A stretch of 64,000 nt of DNA from Rattus norvegicus (GCF_036323735.1 NC_086031.1:47396725-47460724); one strand, 5' to 3'; shown: positions 1-10,060, counted from the stretch's first letter. Numbers and translations are program-made. Notes: generated by a model from the letters alone, not told the origin.

Positions 1-190
1 ATCAGATGCAGTAGGAGACCCTTAAACAGGAGAGGCTGTGTGACACACTGATACCACAGCCTATGGGTACATCCCCTACCCCCACCTCGGCAGATTCCTA
101 TAGCCATGTTACTCCCAGCTTAACAAGTCATTGTCATACCAACGCTGTTCACTTGCAATGAGTTGCAGCAAAAATGACAAAATCACGGAT

Positions 191-375
191 GGGCTGGAGA
201 GATGGCTCAGCGGTTTAGAGCACTGACTGCTCTTCCAGAGGTCCTGAGTTCAAATCCCAGTACAACATGGTGGCTCACAACCATCTGTAATGAGATCTGA
301 TGCCTCTTCTGCTGTGTTTGAAGAGAGAGATGGTGCACTCACACATATTAAATAAATAAATATAATTTTTTTTTT
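191..375 (+). mobile_element. B2 SINE, full length
   Basis: Begins with the B2 head GGGCTGGAGAGATGGCTCAG (tRNA-like A/B boxes) and ends in an AATAAATAAATA-type tail. It is flanked by a 17-bp direct repeat, GCAAAAATGACAAAATC at 168-184 and the same with one mismatch at 376-392, so this is a clean retroposition event. Confidence 0.93.
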
Positions 376-482
376 GCAAAAACGACAAAATCCTTTTTCT
401 TTTTCACGATCCCACAGTCAATGTCTTCTCATTGGGTTTTATCAACTTTAGCAAACAATTCTTCCCTGTGTTGAGAACTCTC

Positions 483-797
483 ACTTCTTATGTGTATGTA
501 TGTATGCCCGAGTGAATTGTCTGTGCACATGCATGTGCCCGTGTAAGCCAGAGAAGGCATCAGATACTCTTTCTTTTTTTCTTTTTTCTTTTTTCTTTTT
601 TTCGGAGCTGGGGACTGAACCCAGGGCCTTAAAGCGCTCTAAAATCCCCGGGGTTGGGGAGCTAAATCCCCAACCCCGGCATCAGATACCCTTAAGTGGA
701 GCTACAGGAGGTATGAGCCACCATGTAGGTGCTGAGAACTAAACCCAGATCCTCTGCAAGACAAGTGTTTTTAATTCATGAGCCATCGCTCTAGCCT
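483..797 (-). mobile_element. Old B3/B2-family SINE split by an ID insertion
   Basis: Reverse-strand B3-like body: a TGTATGTATG-rich tail first, then a degenerate ...GAGCCATCGCTCTAGCC head at the right end. The ID element at 568-677 lies inside it, so this SINE is older. Confidence 0.7.
568..677 (-). mobile_element. ID (BC1-derived) SINE, internally rearranged
   Basis: Poly-T/CTTTT stretch, then CGGAGCTGGGGACTGAACCC and, at the end, GCTAAATCCCCAACCCC, i.e. an ID element on the minus strand. TSDs GGCATCAGATAC at 556-567 and 678-689 are intact. The central part that normally carries the GCGCTTGCC / GTGGTAGAGCGC region is replaced by a fold-back: GGGGTTGGGG (650-659) and CCCCAACCCC (668-677) form an inverted repeat with an 8-nt loop. 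Confidence 0.9.
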
Positions 798-1032
798 CAC
801 CTTTCACCTGTCCAGTCAGGTGCTGGGATGCTAGCATTCCTGAGACTGCAGGCTGGGGCCACTGTTGAGTGAGCCAGGAGTAGACTGAATACAGAGGCTA
901 CACTAGCACCACCAACTACAACAGCTGATCAAGGGGATGCGGCTAGGACAGTGTGGATACACTGGAGCAAGGATGACCCACAGCCCAGAAGGTTCCAGAC
1001 TTCATAATGCTACTGAGAAGAGTATGCTGTTT

Positions 1033-1285
1033 AAAATTCTACATCGATGGAGTGTAATTTGGGGGTAGAGTGTTTGCCTAGCACATACAAAGTTATAGAC
1101 TCCATCCCCAGCACCATACCACACTGGGTGTGCCAAAACCAAATATGAGCCGGATGATGGCACATGGCTTTAATCCCAGCACTTCTGAGGCAGGTTTCTG
1201 AGTTCAAGGCAAGCCTGGTCTACAGAGTGAGTTCCAGGAGAGCCAGGGCTACACAGAGACACTGTATCTCAATAAACAACCACAA
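1033..1285 (+). mobile_element. ID-B1 composite SINE (B4-like)
   Basis: A degenerate ID-like left half (GGGGGTAGAGTGTTTGCCTAG, then CCATCCCCAGCACC) is followed by a B1 right half (TTTAATCCCAGCACTTCTGAGG ... AGCCTGGTCTACAGAG ... CAGGGCTACACAGAG). The order matches rodent ID-B1 dimers. Confidence 0.8.
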
Positions 1286-1289
1286 AAAC

Positions 1290-1425
1290 TGGATATGGTG
1301 GTACACACCTGTCGTCCTCTGGAGGTCGAGAGGCAGGAGGGTCACAAGTTTGAGGCCATCCTTCTTGGCTACAGAACAAGTTAAGGGACAGCCTGGGCCT
1401 AGAGAGACTGTTTTAAAAACTCCAA
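1290..1425 (+). mobile_element. Degenerate B1 SINE
   Basis: Recognisable B1 landmarks GGTGGTACACACCTGT, GAGGCAGGAGG and TTTGAGGCCATCC, with many substitutions. Directly follows the composite SINE. Confidence 0.65.
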
Positions 1426-1578
1426 AACTAGGCCAACGAGAAGACTCAGAGTTCATTCCCTGGAACCTACAAAACTGTAGCCTGTAAGAACCACTCCAGA
1501 ACTGTCAATCTGACTGCCATACACACCACACACAAATACCTCCTCCCTCTCACACGCACAATAAACACATTTAAAGAG
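1426..1578 (+). mobile_element. Degenerate B2/B3-type SINE
   Basis: Starts with GAGAAGACTCAGAGTTCATTCCC-like text without a clear head and ends in CACACGCACAATAAACACATTTAAA, the usual B3 tail. Old and truncated at the 5' side. Confidence 0.5.
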
Positions 1579-1589
1579 AGACGACGGCA

Positions 1590-2100
1590 ACGACCAAAAA
1601 ACCCGTTATGAATTATTTACGTCTAAAATTTCCCATTTATACTTTCAGATCGCAGCGGATTGAAAATAAAGGGACTACCGCATTTGTATATCGCATCAAT
1701 CCCGTACAGGGTATACTGCAGTCTATAGATTACACCAACCACACTGGCACTGTGTACTGAATCATACAATGTTACAGCTTTGTATACGACAGAACACATA
1801 CGGCGTTTTAAGAATAGTTACAGGAATATTATAATTGGCGCCTGTGTATTTAATTTGATTGTATCCCACAGACTGGACCTCAGCAGACTCCCCCCACCCA
1901 CTTTCTGAGAGCGAGGTGCCAGGAGAGACTGCAGGCTAGTGGGTCCTCATTGGTCCCCGTCTCACCTGGAGAGAAAAAGAGACCCCAGTCCAGCTTGGCC
2001 CAGGGGTCCTGGGGGTGCCAGAAGAACCTGCAGAAAGCAGGCAGCAAAGCCCATCCGGCTGGGGAGGGGCTGGGAGCCAGGCCCCGCAGGGGGCAGGAGT
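1590..2100. other. Single-copy sequence, no feature recognised
   Basis: AT-rich until about 1870, then GC-richer. I recognise no repeat family and no gene. Short open frames occur on both strands from about 1880 but have no recognisable domain. Confidence 0.5.
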
Positions 2101-2350
2101 GGGGGCGGGGTATTATCCTGGAGCTGAGGGCAGCAATTACATAACAAACAAACCCGGGCTCAAGCTGTGAATTAATCAAACCACTGAAAATAAAACCTTC
2201 CTCTCAGGAACTTCAGACAAAAGAAATGAAAACAACCAGGCTGGCTGGAAAATAAAAGGCAGCGGTGCTGAAAGCTGGGACAAAAGGAAACCAGACAATA
2301 GGGTGTTGGACAAAAGCAATAAAGCCAGAGGAAGTGTGACAGGCGCACAA
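2100..2350. promoter_or_regulatory. Candidate regulatory element with repeated GACAA(A/T)AG motifs
   Basis: Single-copy block containing a GC box (GGGGCGGGG near 2103), AT-rich homeodomain-like words (CAATTACATAA, GAATTAATCA) and four HMG-box-like words: GACAAAAG at 2216, 2279 and 2309 and GACAATAG at 2294. The last three are exactly 15 bp apart. A regulatory role is inferred from this clustering only. Confidence 0.35.
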
Positions 2351-2840
2351 TGAAGGCCTGTGGGCTTCTGATCCCTCGGCTCTCAGCCACCTCTGTCCCA
2401 CACCCACTGGCTGCCACCAGGTCGCCTCCTCTGGCCAGCCTTGGGTCCCAAGGGTTTTTCTTCTTCATTAGGCCCAGCCTCTGGGCTTCCAACTCCTACC
2501 TCAGCCCAAGCAATCACAGCCACGGCTGCCAGACAGCACGCTCAGATGAACGCCCGAGGCCAAATGCTGTCCCACTGGATGTGCTGCCCATCCATCCACC
2601 CCACTGAGGGGGAGGCAGAAGAGTCCACTGCCTGTCCTGACTGCCCAGAACCAGCCCCACTGGGGCTACATTTGGCTACTGAGCCCTGGCAATGCAGCCA
2701 GTGTGGGTAGTAGGAATGTGCCATGTCGAACACACCAAGGGTCCCAAAATTTGGCTCGCAGGTGCACTATTCTGTTCATAATCGGTTGTGGGTCCAAACC
2801 GATGGGTTAGGTTAGATAAGACGTTCTCTCTTCTTGTTCC
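2351..2840. other. Single-copy sequence
   Basis: No repeat recognised. Overlapping open frames on both strands have no recognisable domain and no flanking splice pattern I would trust. Confidence 0.45.
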
Positions 2841-2855
2841 TCTTTTACATCTTTT

Positions 2856-3050
2856 TTTTGTTTTTTTGTTTTTAAGATTTATTCATTTATTATATATGAG
2901 TACACTGTAGCTGTCTTCAGACTCACCAGAAGAGGGCATCAGGTCCCATTACAGATGGTTGTGAGCCACCATGTGGTTGCTGGGAATTGAACTCAGGACC
3001 TCTGGGAGAGCAGTCGGGTGCTCTTCACCGCTGAGCCATCTCTCCAGCCC
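2856..3050 (-). mobile_element. B2 SINE, full length
   Basis: T-rich tail, then CTGTAGCTGTCTTCAGAC ... GAGCCATCTCTCCAGCCC, i.e. a complete reverse-strand B2. TSD TCTTTTACATCTTTT (15 bp) at 2841-2855 and 3051-3065. Confidence 0.93.
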
Positions 3051-3065
3051 TCTTTTACATCTTTT

Positions 3066-3240
3066 AAAGGTCTATTTTATTTTTAATTACATATGCCCCG
3101 TATGTGTGTGTGCACTCATAAACGAAGGTAGAGGCGTCGGACTCCCCTGGAGCTGGAATTCTGAGTGGTTGTAAGCCACCTGCTTGCTTGTCCTCTGCAA
3201 GAGCAGTAACCACGCTTAATCTCTGAGCCATTTTCCTACC
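3066..3240 (-). mobile_element. B3 SINE
   Basis: Reverse-strand B3: ACATATGCCCCGTATGTGTGTG tail side, GGTTGTAAGCCACC middle, CTCTGAGCCATTTTCC head side. The younger B2 at 2856-3050 inserted at its left edge. Confidence 0.75.
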
Positions 3241-3261
3241 ACTAGACAAGACATTCACTTC

Positions 3262-3465
3262 ACCTCTTTTCTTTTTTAAATCTTTCCCTGAGACAGGGCC
3301 TAACTGTGTAGGCCAGGCTGAACTCAAGATCCACCTGCCTCAGCACCCAAGAGTCTATCTGATTGCTTTTATCATTTTGTTTGTTTGGGGTTTCCATGGA
3401 GGGTGTACCCAGGACCTCACCAGGCTAGTGCGTACTCTACCACGGAGCAGCACAGCCGATCTTTA
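3262..3465 (-). mobile_element. ID-B1 composite SINE (B4-like)
   Basis: Reverse-strand B1 half (CTGAGACAGGGCCTAACTGTG ... CCACCTGCCTCAGC) followed by a degenerate ID half (CCCAGGACCTCACC ... TACTCTACCACGGAG). Confidence 0.65.
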
Positions 3466-4234
3466 TCTGTCTGTCCGTCCACCATTCATCCATCCATCTA
3501 TCTACTAAGAGACAGCACCATGTACATGGGTCCCGGCATGCCCCTCAGGCCTTCTCCTACCATTAAAGCCCTTTTCCAGTTCTCCCATGCCCACCCAGTA
3601 CCTTCAGCCCATCCTCGGGGTTATCTGATGTGAGGAAGTGGCATCTTGGGACTCCCAGCGAGGCACTGGTAAACTAAGGGAATGTCTCCTAGTGACATCA
3701 GGCAGGTTTGGTTGGAGTTGTGAGCCCCGCCACCTCAACCTGGTGCCCTCAGGTAAACCTACCAGATGCTCTTGCCCACATCAGGGCACATCCATGCTCA
3801 GAGGCACCTGACTCACCGCAGGTAGGGGCAGGGCTCAGGGTCTGCTCTGAGCTTGCTTAAGAGGAATAACCAGGGCCTAGGAGCCAGACAGACCATGGGT
3901 GCACCTCTCCGGGCTGTACCTCTGGGAAACAGAGTCCTGGACCACCTACCTACCTTACAGTCTACCCATCACTGCCTTGCCTTGAAAGAAGCAAGGTTCC
4001 CTACCTGCCCTGGTGAAAAGGGAGGTGTCCCATGCACGGCATCGGGGCTAGCCTTTAGAGTCTGTCATTTTTGTCTGATCTCGGCTGACCTGTGTGAACG
4101 TGACCTCTTTGCCTGTCTCCTCTCCTGCAGACGGGACAGTTACCCACACCTCACAGAGTCTATGTGGGTGAAATAACACAGGGCTAGCATCCTGTACCTG
4201 TACGTAAACAGCTCCATGTGCTGAGTCAGGCGGA
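3466..4234. other. Mostly single-copy sequence
   Basis: No gene recognised. From about 4040 the text becomes MIR-like (TGTGTGAACGTGACCTC). Confidence 0.4.
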
Positions 4235-4400
4235 TGACAGAAATGTCTCTGAGTCACACAGACCTGGTGTATCTATGCTCGAATTCTGGATAGCAACTGC
4301 TGTGCCATCGTCTTGGGCAAATAACTTCCTCAAGCCTGCTTCCCCTTCAGCACAACGGGAGTAAGAGAACCCAGGATGAAGCGGTAACCTTTCGAATGTG
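4235..4400 (+). repeat. MIR SINE relic
   Basis: GAGTCACACAGACC ... TCTTGGGCAAATAACTTCCTCAAGCCT ... CAGCACAACGGGAGTAAG follows the MIR core order (ccttgggcaagttacttaacctctctg). Ancient, pre-rodent. Confidence 0.65.
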
Positions 4401-4984
4401 CCCATTTTACACTCTCAGGGCACCTTGAATGTGGTCTTCAAAGGACTAATCACAGCTGGCGGCGATGGCTTGGAGTGCCTGATGTTTCTGACTTCCACCA
4501 CAGCCTGGGAACCCAACCAAGACTGGGTAGAAATGCACCTGTTGCACTTATCCTTGTAGCCTCAGGTCCTACCACAGCGCCTGGAGCCCAAGAGACTGAT
4601 GCTGGGCCCCGTCCTTCCCCTGCTTGAGGAACACCCACCAGCAGCAGAGCAAGCTCTCTCCCTCCTTTTGCTTTCTCCCCTGAGGCAATAAATGCTTTCT
4701 TAAAGACCTGGTAGGTAAGAGCCTCCTTTAAGCCCCTTCTTTTCCAGGGGCTAAAGACCCCATCGGCTTTCTTAACTCCCTCCTTGCAAAGTGCAAGGCA
4801 CACTTTCTCTGGGGGATTTTCCTCTTTCCATCTGCCCCAAAGCCCAAAGTGCACCAGAGACAACTATGGGTTTGGACCTCCAGTTCTACCCTAACCCCAA
4901 GTCCTAGTCAGGACCCACCAACCAGAGGCAGCTCATCAAGAAGTTCTCCTGTGTTATCTGTGGCCTTCCCTCTTGTCCAGCATA
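4401..4984. other. Single-copy sequence
   Basis: No repeat or gene recognised. A 137-codon minus-strand open frame (4450-4863) has no recognisable domain. Confidence 0.4.
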
Positions 4985-5105
4985 CTTCTTCTTCTTCTTC
5001 TTCTTTTTTTTTTTTAAATAAGTGGAGATACCGAGGCCTAGAGATGTTAAGTTTCTGTGCTTGTTGGGATCGCCCTACTTCAGAACTACAGTCAGATCTT
5101 CCACT
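4985..5105 (+). repeat. (TTC)n microsatellite plus MIR fragment
   Basis: (TTC)n and a T-run at about 4986-5016, then GTGGAGATACCGAGGCCTAGAGATGTTAAG, which resembles the MIR 'gaaactgaggcacagagaggttaag' segment. Confidence 0.6.
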
Positions 5106-5349
5106 AACAAGAAGTTAAAACGTATGCCTCCTCTACACCCCCTTCTCTCTTAGGGAGCCCACCTCATAGGTCTTCCACACTCCTTCTCTTTAACTTTATT
5201 TCACTCAGCATCCTTAAAGGGTGCCATCCCCGAAGAGAAGGGGGCTTCAGCTACCTTCTCCCCTTGAGTTTCTGAACTGGTGCCTGGGACTTTGAATCCA
5301 GTGTCTGGATAAAGGGGTGGAGAAGCCCCTCCAAGATGACAAAGGGCAG

Positions 5350-5445
5350 AGCACCACCTGTATGCCCCCATGCTCTCCTCAAGCACCACCTGTATGCCCC
5401 CATGCTCCCCTCAAGCACCACCTGTATGCCCCCATGCTCCCCTCA
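5350..5445. repeat. 32-bp tandem repeat, three copies
   Basis: Unit starts AGCACCACCTGTATGCCCCC and ends ATGCTCCCCTCA. Copies at 5350-5381, 5382-5413 and 5414-5445 are almost identical (CTCTCC versus CTCCCC in the first). The period is not a multiple of three, so successive units are read in different frames, which argues against coding. Confidence 0.95.
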
Positions 5446-6989
5446 AGCAGGTTTCCCCACCCCTACTCCCACCCTCTGCCAACTTCTTTCTACCCCAAAC
5501 CGACCATCAGCTACTTCCTTCCCTAATCGCTCGGCAACAGATCCAGCTAAATGGAATCAAAGAAGAGTCTTCACTCTCAGCCCTTCCTCCTTCCAGAACC
5601 ATAGTCCCCATCCCCTCCACACATCTAGATGCAGAGAGAGAGAGAGAGATTCAAGTTATCATCGCATGACTGTGACTCAGACGCAGGGCACAGGAAGACA
5701 GATGCCAACAGCAGGGCAGACCCTCCGAGGAGGGCCGCTGGGCATAGCAAACTTCCGTGGCTGCCCTTCCCCCCAACTTGTCAAGAGTGACTGGTGCCAA
5801 GGGCATCGCCAGGGAAAGAGGCCCCTGTAATACGGGTGGGGCAGGCCCTGGTCCCAAAGGGAATGTCACTTCCTCCGAAACCCCAGAGAGTTGAGAGCCT
5901 CAGGCTGCCCTGAACAATAGTCCCAAGGCGTGGGTGCCCAGAATGGTGCCCCGTGCCACATCCTGCCATTCTTCCCACAGGCCGCACCCTGCCACCCTTC
6001 CTGGCTCCACCCGATCCTATCTCTGTGTTTACTCAGGGCTGGGAGCTGGGCTGGCTGCAGGCTGAGGGCAACCCTTTCCTGATGGTCCCCTTGCTTCTTG
6101 TAGCAGACCTGTGGTGGCTGGGATCCAGCTGTGGCTGCTTTAAGCCTTTCAGCTGGCTAAGAACAGCCAATACTCCAGCCTCAGGACTGACAGATCCCAC
6201 TGGCTGGCCAAGTGCTATCTATCCACATCGGCAGATGGAGGCTCAGTGGAAATGCTAGGTGCCCTGAGTCTGGGAAAGGTGGTGGCCACCCAGTGAGTGC
6301 CTCTGGCTCGGAACCCAACTCTGCTCTGGGCTTTCTTCCCTGGTACTCAGCAGCACAAGCCCTCCACGGCGGAGAGCAGTGTCAGAACCTGAGACGGCCA
6401 CATGGTCTTCCAGCCTCGGAGGCACCAGAGCATTTGTCAATACAGAGGAAGACTCGAGAGAGAGAGAGAGGGGACATCTCTGAGGTGCTGCTGGGGTTGA
6501 CACTGTGATTGTCCCCAGGAGATCTTGTCTGGAGAGTGGATGGCATCTCCAGGAACGCTTCATTCCAACGGAACCAAGAATATGACTGGGCCATCCTTGT
6601 CTCCCAGGAAGGGAAGAATTCTAGACCTTTCCAGCAGGGACTCGTCAAACTTATCAAAAGCTCACTAGGAACAGGTCTGGGCATTAGCCAAAGGAAGGAG
6701 AAACAAAATCCAAGCAGTTACAGTACGACTTAGCCACTGGCACTACAGGATGCTGCAGTCTCTTTCTCCAAAGAACACTACAGAAGCCGGGGGCTGGGAC
6801 ATCCTACCTGGCAGAGGTGGTCTGAAGTCACTCATTAACACCAAGCCTACATCTTGCATCCTCTGGTTAGTGCCCAGTCATTCTCCCACTACCCCGATGT
6901 TTTAGCCCAATTAAGACAAACTGACCACTATGTTCAAGGTTCACAAGGTCAGTTCTTGACTGAGTTTTGGATGAGGAAAAAGTATTCAA
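5446..6989. other. Single-copy sequence with a short GA repeat
   Basis: Contains (GA)n near 5632-5649 and the 55-bp dispersed repeat at 5776-5830. Otherwise no repeat family or gene is recognised. Several 60-110 codon open frames overlap on both strands without a domain. Confidence 0.45.
5776..5830. repeat. 55-bp dispersed repeat, copy A
   Basis: Begins ACTTGTCAAGAGTGACTGG and ends CCCCTGTAA. It matches 10526-10580 at 47 of 55 positions without a gap. Where copy B has CG, this copy often has TG or CA, the pattern expected from methylated CpG decay. I do not recognise the family. Confidence 0.85.
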
Positions 6990-7125
6990 AAGAAACTGGG
7001 TTCAGAAGACCTGGGTTCAATTCCCAGCACCCATGTGGCAGTTTACAACTATCTGTACCTCCAGTTCCAGGGGATCTGACACCCTAACACCAATGCACAT
7101 AAAATAAAATTAAATCACGAAACAA
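6990..7125 (+). mobile_element. B3/B2 SINE, 5'-truncated
   Basis: GACCTGGGTTCAATTCCCAG ... CACCCATGTGGC ... CTCCAGTTCCAGGGGATCTGAC ... AATGCACATAAAATAAAAT is the right two thirds of a B3 element. The A/B-box head is missing. Confidence 0.75.
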
Positions 7126-7159
7126 ACAAACCAAGACATTGGGGGAGGGGGGGAATTGG

Positions 7160-7385
7160 TGACACACAAAGCAGAGGCAGGTGGATGTCCATGAGTTCAA
7201 AGATAATCTGATCTACAGAGCAAGTTCCTGGACAGCCAGGACTGCATAAACTCTCTTTGAGGAGGAAGCGGGGAGGGGAGACTGTTTCAACAGAACATTT
7301 TGGAGGTGAAGCTGAAGGATTGGAAGTACCAGGGTACCCTGGGCTACATGAAATCGCCTTTTAAAACAACAAAAACCCCCTCCGC
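7160..7385 (+). mobile_element. Two degenerate B1 SINE fragments
   Basis: AGCAGAGGCAGGTGGATG ... GAGTTCAAAGATAATCTGATCTACAGAGCAAG ... CAGCCAGGACTGCATAA is B1-derived. A second partial copy (TACCCTGGGCTACATGA) follows at about 7300-7385. Confidence 0.6.
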
Positions 7386-7631
7386 TTCTTCCTGTATACA
7401 AAGTATCGAATACCTCCTTTGTGGTTACAACCGTGATACACACTTCAAGAATCTAGCCACATACATGGTTGGGGACGGGGCAGTAAGAGAAGCAAGAAGG
7501 GCTCCCTAGACCTTTCCTGAAATAGTGAGGCGAATAATTGGCCCTTTCAGACTCCAGGCACATGACTCCTAAGACCCCTGCACTCTCCCAAGTGATGCGC
7601 TAGGGTGCTAGCTCTCGGGCACACTCTCTCT

Positions 7632-7690
7632 CACTGGTAGAGCACTGGCCCTGCAGGTGTGAGGTTCCAGTCCCGATATTGCAGGAAAAT
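7632..7690 (+). mobile_element. Old ID-like (tRNA-derived) fragment
   Basis: CTCACTGGTAGAGCACTGGCC ... GTGTGAGGTTCCAGTCCC keeps the box order of an ID element but is strongly diverged. Confidence 0.5.
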
Positions 7691-7938
7691 GAAAAGATAA
7701 AAGAGAACAAATACAGCCACGCAGCCACCGTAGAGCACTCCAGGCTGACTGGGATGGGCTTTCCAAACACAATGACTCTGCTCCCTGAACCTGCATCGCC
7801 ATCCTTAGACGGTCAGACAAGCAAAGATACAAGTCTGCCTCCACCGAGAAGATTTCCATCCTTTGGTTCTCTCTCACACCCTTACTCAAGATAACTTCCG
7901 TTGGTGTGTCCATCCCCCCATCCCCCCACACACACACA
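7691..7938. other. Single-copy sequence
   Basis: Nothing recognised apart from a short CA run near 7927-7938. Confidence 0.4.
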
Positions 7939-7939
7939 C

Positions 7940-8015
7940 CCAGCCGAGGATGGAACCCAGGGTTTAATGCATGCTTGTCAAGAGCTCTGTTAGTCAGCTA
8001 CAGCACATCAGCCTC
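7940..8015 (-). mobile_element. Old ID-like fragment
   Basis: Reverse-strand order GGATGGAACCCAGGGTTTAATGCATGCTTG ... TCAGCTACAGCACATC corresponds to a diverged ID/tRNA SINE. Confidence 0.45.
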
Positions 8016-8194
8016 TAACTGTTTTGAGTTTAGGTTTGCATTATTTTTGTAATTTTTCCTTTTTTTTTAAACTGAAAAAAAAAAACTGTTTCATACAACT
8101 TATTCTAATCGATTTGCCCTTCTCCTAGATCTTCCCCTGCCTTCCCACCCACCCAAACCCACTCCTCTCTTTCTCATTAGAAGACAGGCATCTA

Positions 8195-8310
8195 GGGGTT
8201 GGGGATTTAGCTCAGTGGTAGAGCGCTTGCCTAGGAAGCGCAAGGCCCTGGGTTCGGTCCCCAGCTCCGAAAAAAAGAAAAAAAGAACCAAAAAAAAAAA
8301 AAAAAAAAAA
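8195..8310 (+). mobile_element. ID SINE, near-consensus
   Basis: GGGGTTGGGGATTTAGCTCA ... CCTAGGAAGCGCAAGG ... CCCCAGCTCCG then a 3' A-rich tail with GAACC. Probable TSD AGAC(AGGC)ATCTA at 8182-8194 and AGACATCTA at 8311-8319, with a 4-nt difference. Confidence 0.93.
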
Positions 8311-9471
8311 AGACATCTAAAATAAATAATAAAATTAAAAAAAAAACTATAATAGGACAAAACTTGTTTAGCAGAAAACAAGGAGCCAAAAAATAAAAAA
8401 ACACTCCAAAAAAATTACCAGTAAGCTCATTTCGTGTGGGCCATCTACTACTGGACATGAGGCCTACCCTTAGGGGTACTTTGTACACTCAGTAGGACTA
8501 ATTTGAAGAGGACTAATTTTTCCTTCACCAGCAGTTTTATCACCTAGAGACAGCTTCTGGCTTAGGGATGGGGTCTTGTGTCTACTTCCCTCTCAGCACT
8601 GGGCCCCCATCTGGCACGGACCTGTGCAGAGCCCTGCATGCGCCAGGCTCTGAGTTCATAGGTGCATCAGTCCTGCTGCGTCTAGAAGGCGTTGCTTCCT
8701 TGGGGGTCGGTCTTCCCTTCCCACTGGGTCTTTCGCTCTATGCCTCCTCGTCTGCAGACTTCGCTGAACCCCGAGGGGAGGGAATCTGATGGAGACATCC
8801 CATTTAGGACTGAGTGTTCCGAGGGCTCTCACTCTTTGCACACTGGGCAGTTGTGGGTCTCTGTATTTTGCGTCTACTGCAGGAAGAAGCTTCCCGGATG
8901 TCAGCCAAAGCGCTGACTGGCGAGTGTAGCGGTGTCCTTACGAATCTTTTCTTGCTGTGTTCCTTTAGCAGACTAGCAGTGCTTGACTCCCCGTGGCCTA
9001 AGCCTCAGGTACTGTGCTACCCAAGCAGCGTGGAGCATGGATTCTAATCAGATAGTTGGTTACTCCCACACACTTGTGTGTCTACGGCAGCAGTGTATCT
9101 TGTGGGCAGGTCACCATTGTCGATTAAGGGTTTGTCCCTGCACGGGTGTTTACCTTTCTCCTCTGATAGTGTGCAGAGTACCGTTCAGTTCTGTGAACAT
9201 GAGTCAGTAGGGTGATGGCTCTAGGCAGGCGCCAGCCCTGCTTCCCTGTGGCCAGTGGGTTGTGTAGGGGTTGTCTTCAGAGACTGTGCTTCACCTCTGT
9301 GGGCAACAGCCAGCGGCCTGGGCAGTAGTCTGGGTTGTCTGGGTGCTTCCATGGTGCCTCTTGGCCAGCAACTCAACTAGATATAACCCATTGCTGACCC
9401 TGGAGGTTTCATTTGGTGGCAAGAGATTTCTAGTTGGGGCTTTGTCTCTCCATTACTTGGTGATTCCACTT

Positions 9472-9495
9472 AGATGTGTGTGTGTGCGTGTGCGT

Positions 9496-9538
<43 letters not shown>
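9472..9538. repeat. (TG)n microsatellite with TGCG interruptions
   Basis: TGTGTGCG repeats followed by a pure TG run, immediately before a truncated B2 copy. Confidence 0.9.
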
Positions 9539-9845
9539 ATTTATTTTATGTATATGCATACACCATAGCTGTCTTCAGACACATAGAGGGCATCAGATCC
9601 CATTACAGGTGACTGCAGAAATTGAACTCAGGACCTCTAGAAGAGCAGCCAGTGTGTGTGTTTTGTGTGTGTGTGTGTGTGTATACGTGTGTATGATTTA
9701 CTAATTTTATATATATGCATACACCATAGCTGTCTTCAGACACACCAGAAGAGGGCATCAGATCCCATTACAGATGGTTATAAACTACCATGTGATTGCA
9801 GGAATTGAACTCAGGACCTCTGGAAGAGCAGCCAGTGTGTGTGTG
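9539..9845 (-). mobile_element. Tandemly duplicated, identically truncated B2 SINE
   Basis: Two reverse-strand B2 bodies (about 9539-9645 and 9690-9832) both begin TATGATTTA...TATGCATACACCATAGCTG. Both stop at the same internal point, GAAGAGCAGCCAG, where a TG repeat replaces the rest of the B2 head. The shared breakpoint indicates duplication of one truncated copy plus its TG tract. Confidence 0.85.
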
Positions 9846-9964
9846 TGTATTAAGACACTTCTACTGTAGTGTCTTCCAAACTACTCCTCAAATGTCCCTT
9901 AATTTTAGCTTTTCCTTCCTATACTCCCTCTCTCTGTTTACTCTTCCTGTTCTGGTCAGAGCCC

Positions 9965-10060
9965 TTGATATTTCTGAGATAGGATCTCAGACTGGCCTTG
10001 ATCCTCCTGCCTCCGTGGCAGCTGTTACAGGTGTGCCCACAGAACTGGTGCCCTACATGT
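9965..10060 (-). mobile_element. Degenerate B1 SINE
   Basis: TTTCTGAGATAGGATCTCAGACTGGCC ... CCTCCTGCCTCCGTGGC ... ACAGGTGTGCCC is a diverged reverse-strand B1. Confidence 0.65.

Larger units (their letters stand above)
8080..9955. mobile_element. Rodent L1 (Lx-like) non-ORF fragment, interrupted
   Basis: I recognise landmarks of the old rodent L1 terminal region: TTTCATACAACTTATTCT at the left, GGCCATCTACTACTGGACATG, GGACTGAGTGTTCCGAGGG, TCTACTGCAGGAAGAAGCTT, TTTAGCAGACTAGCAGT, AACTCAACTAGATATAACCC and CTCAAATGTCCCTTAATTTT. It is cut by a young ID (8195-8310) and a TG-rich/B2 block (9472-9845). No coding capacity remains; orientation not determined. Confidence 0.7.

Noticed and set aside
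4120..4135. Splice-acceptor-like CTCCTCTCCTGCAG|ACGGG
   Set aside because: Falls in MIR-like sequence, with no following open exon or conserved donor.
5350..5445. Possible CRISPR-like array
   Set aside because: Units are head-to-tail without unique spacers, and the genome is mammalian.
8195..8275. tRNA-Ala-like gene signature
   Set aside because: This and similar matches are ID SINEs with A-tails and TSDs, not tRNA genes.
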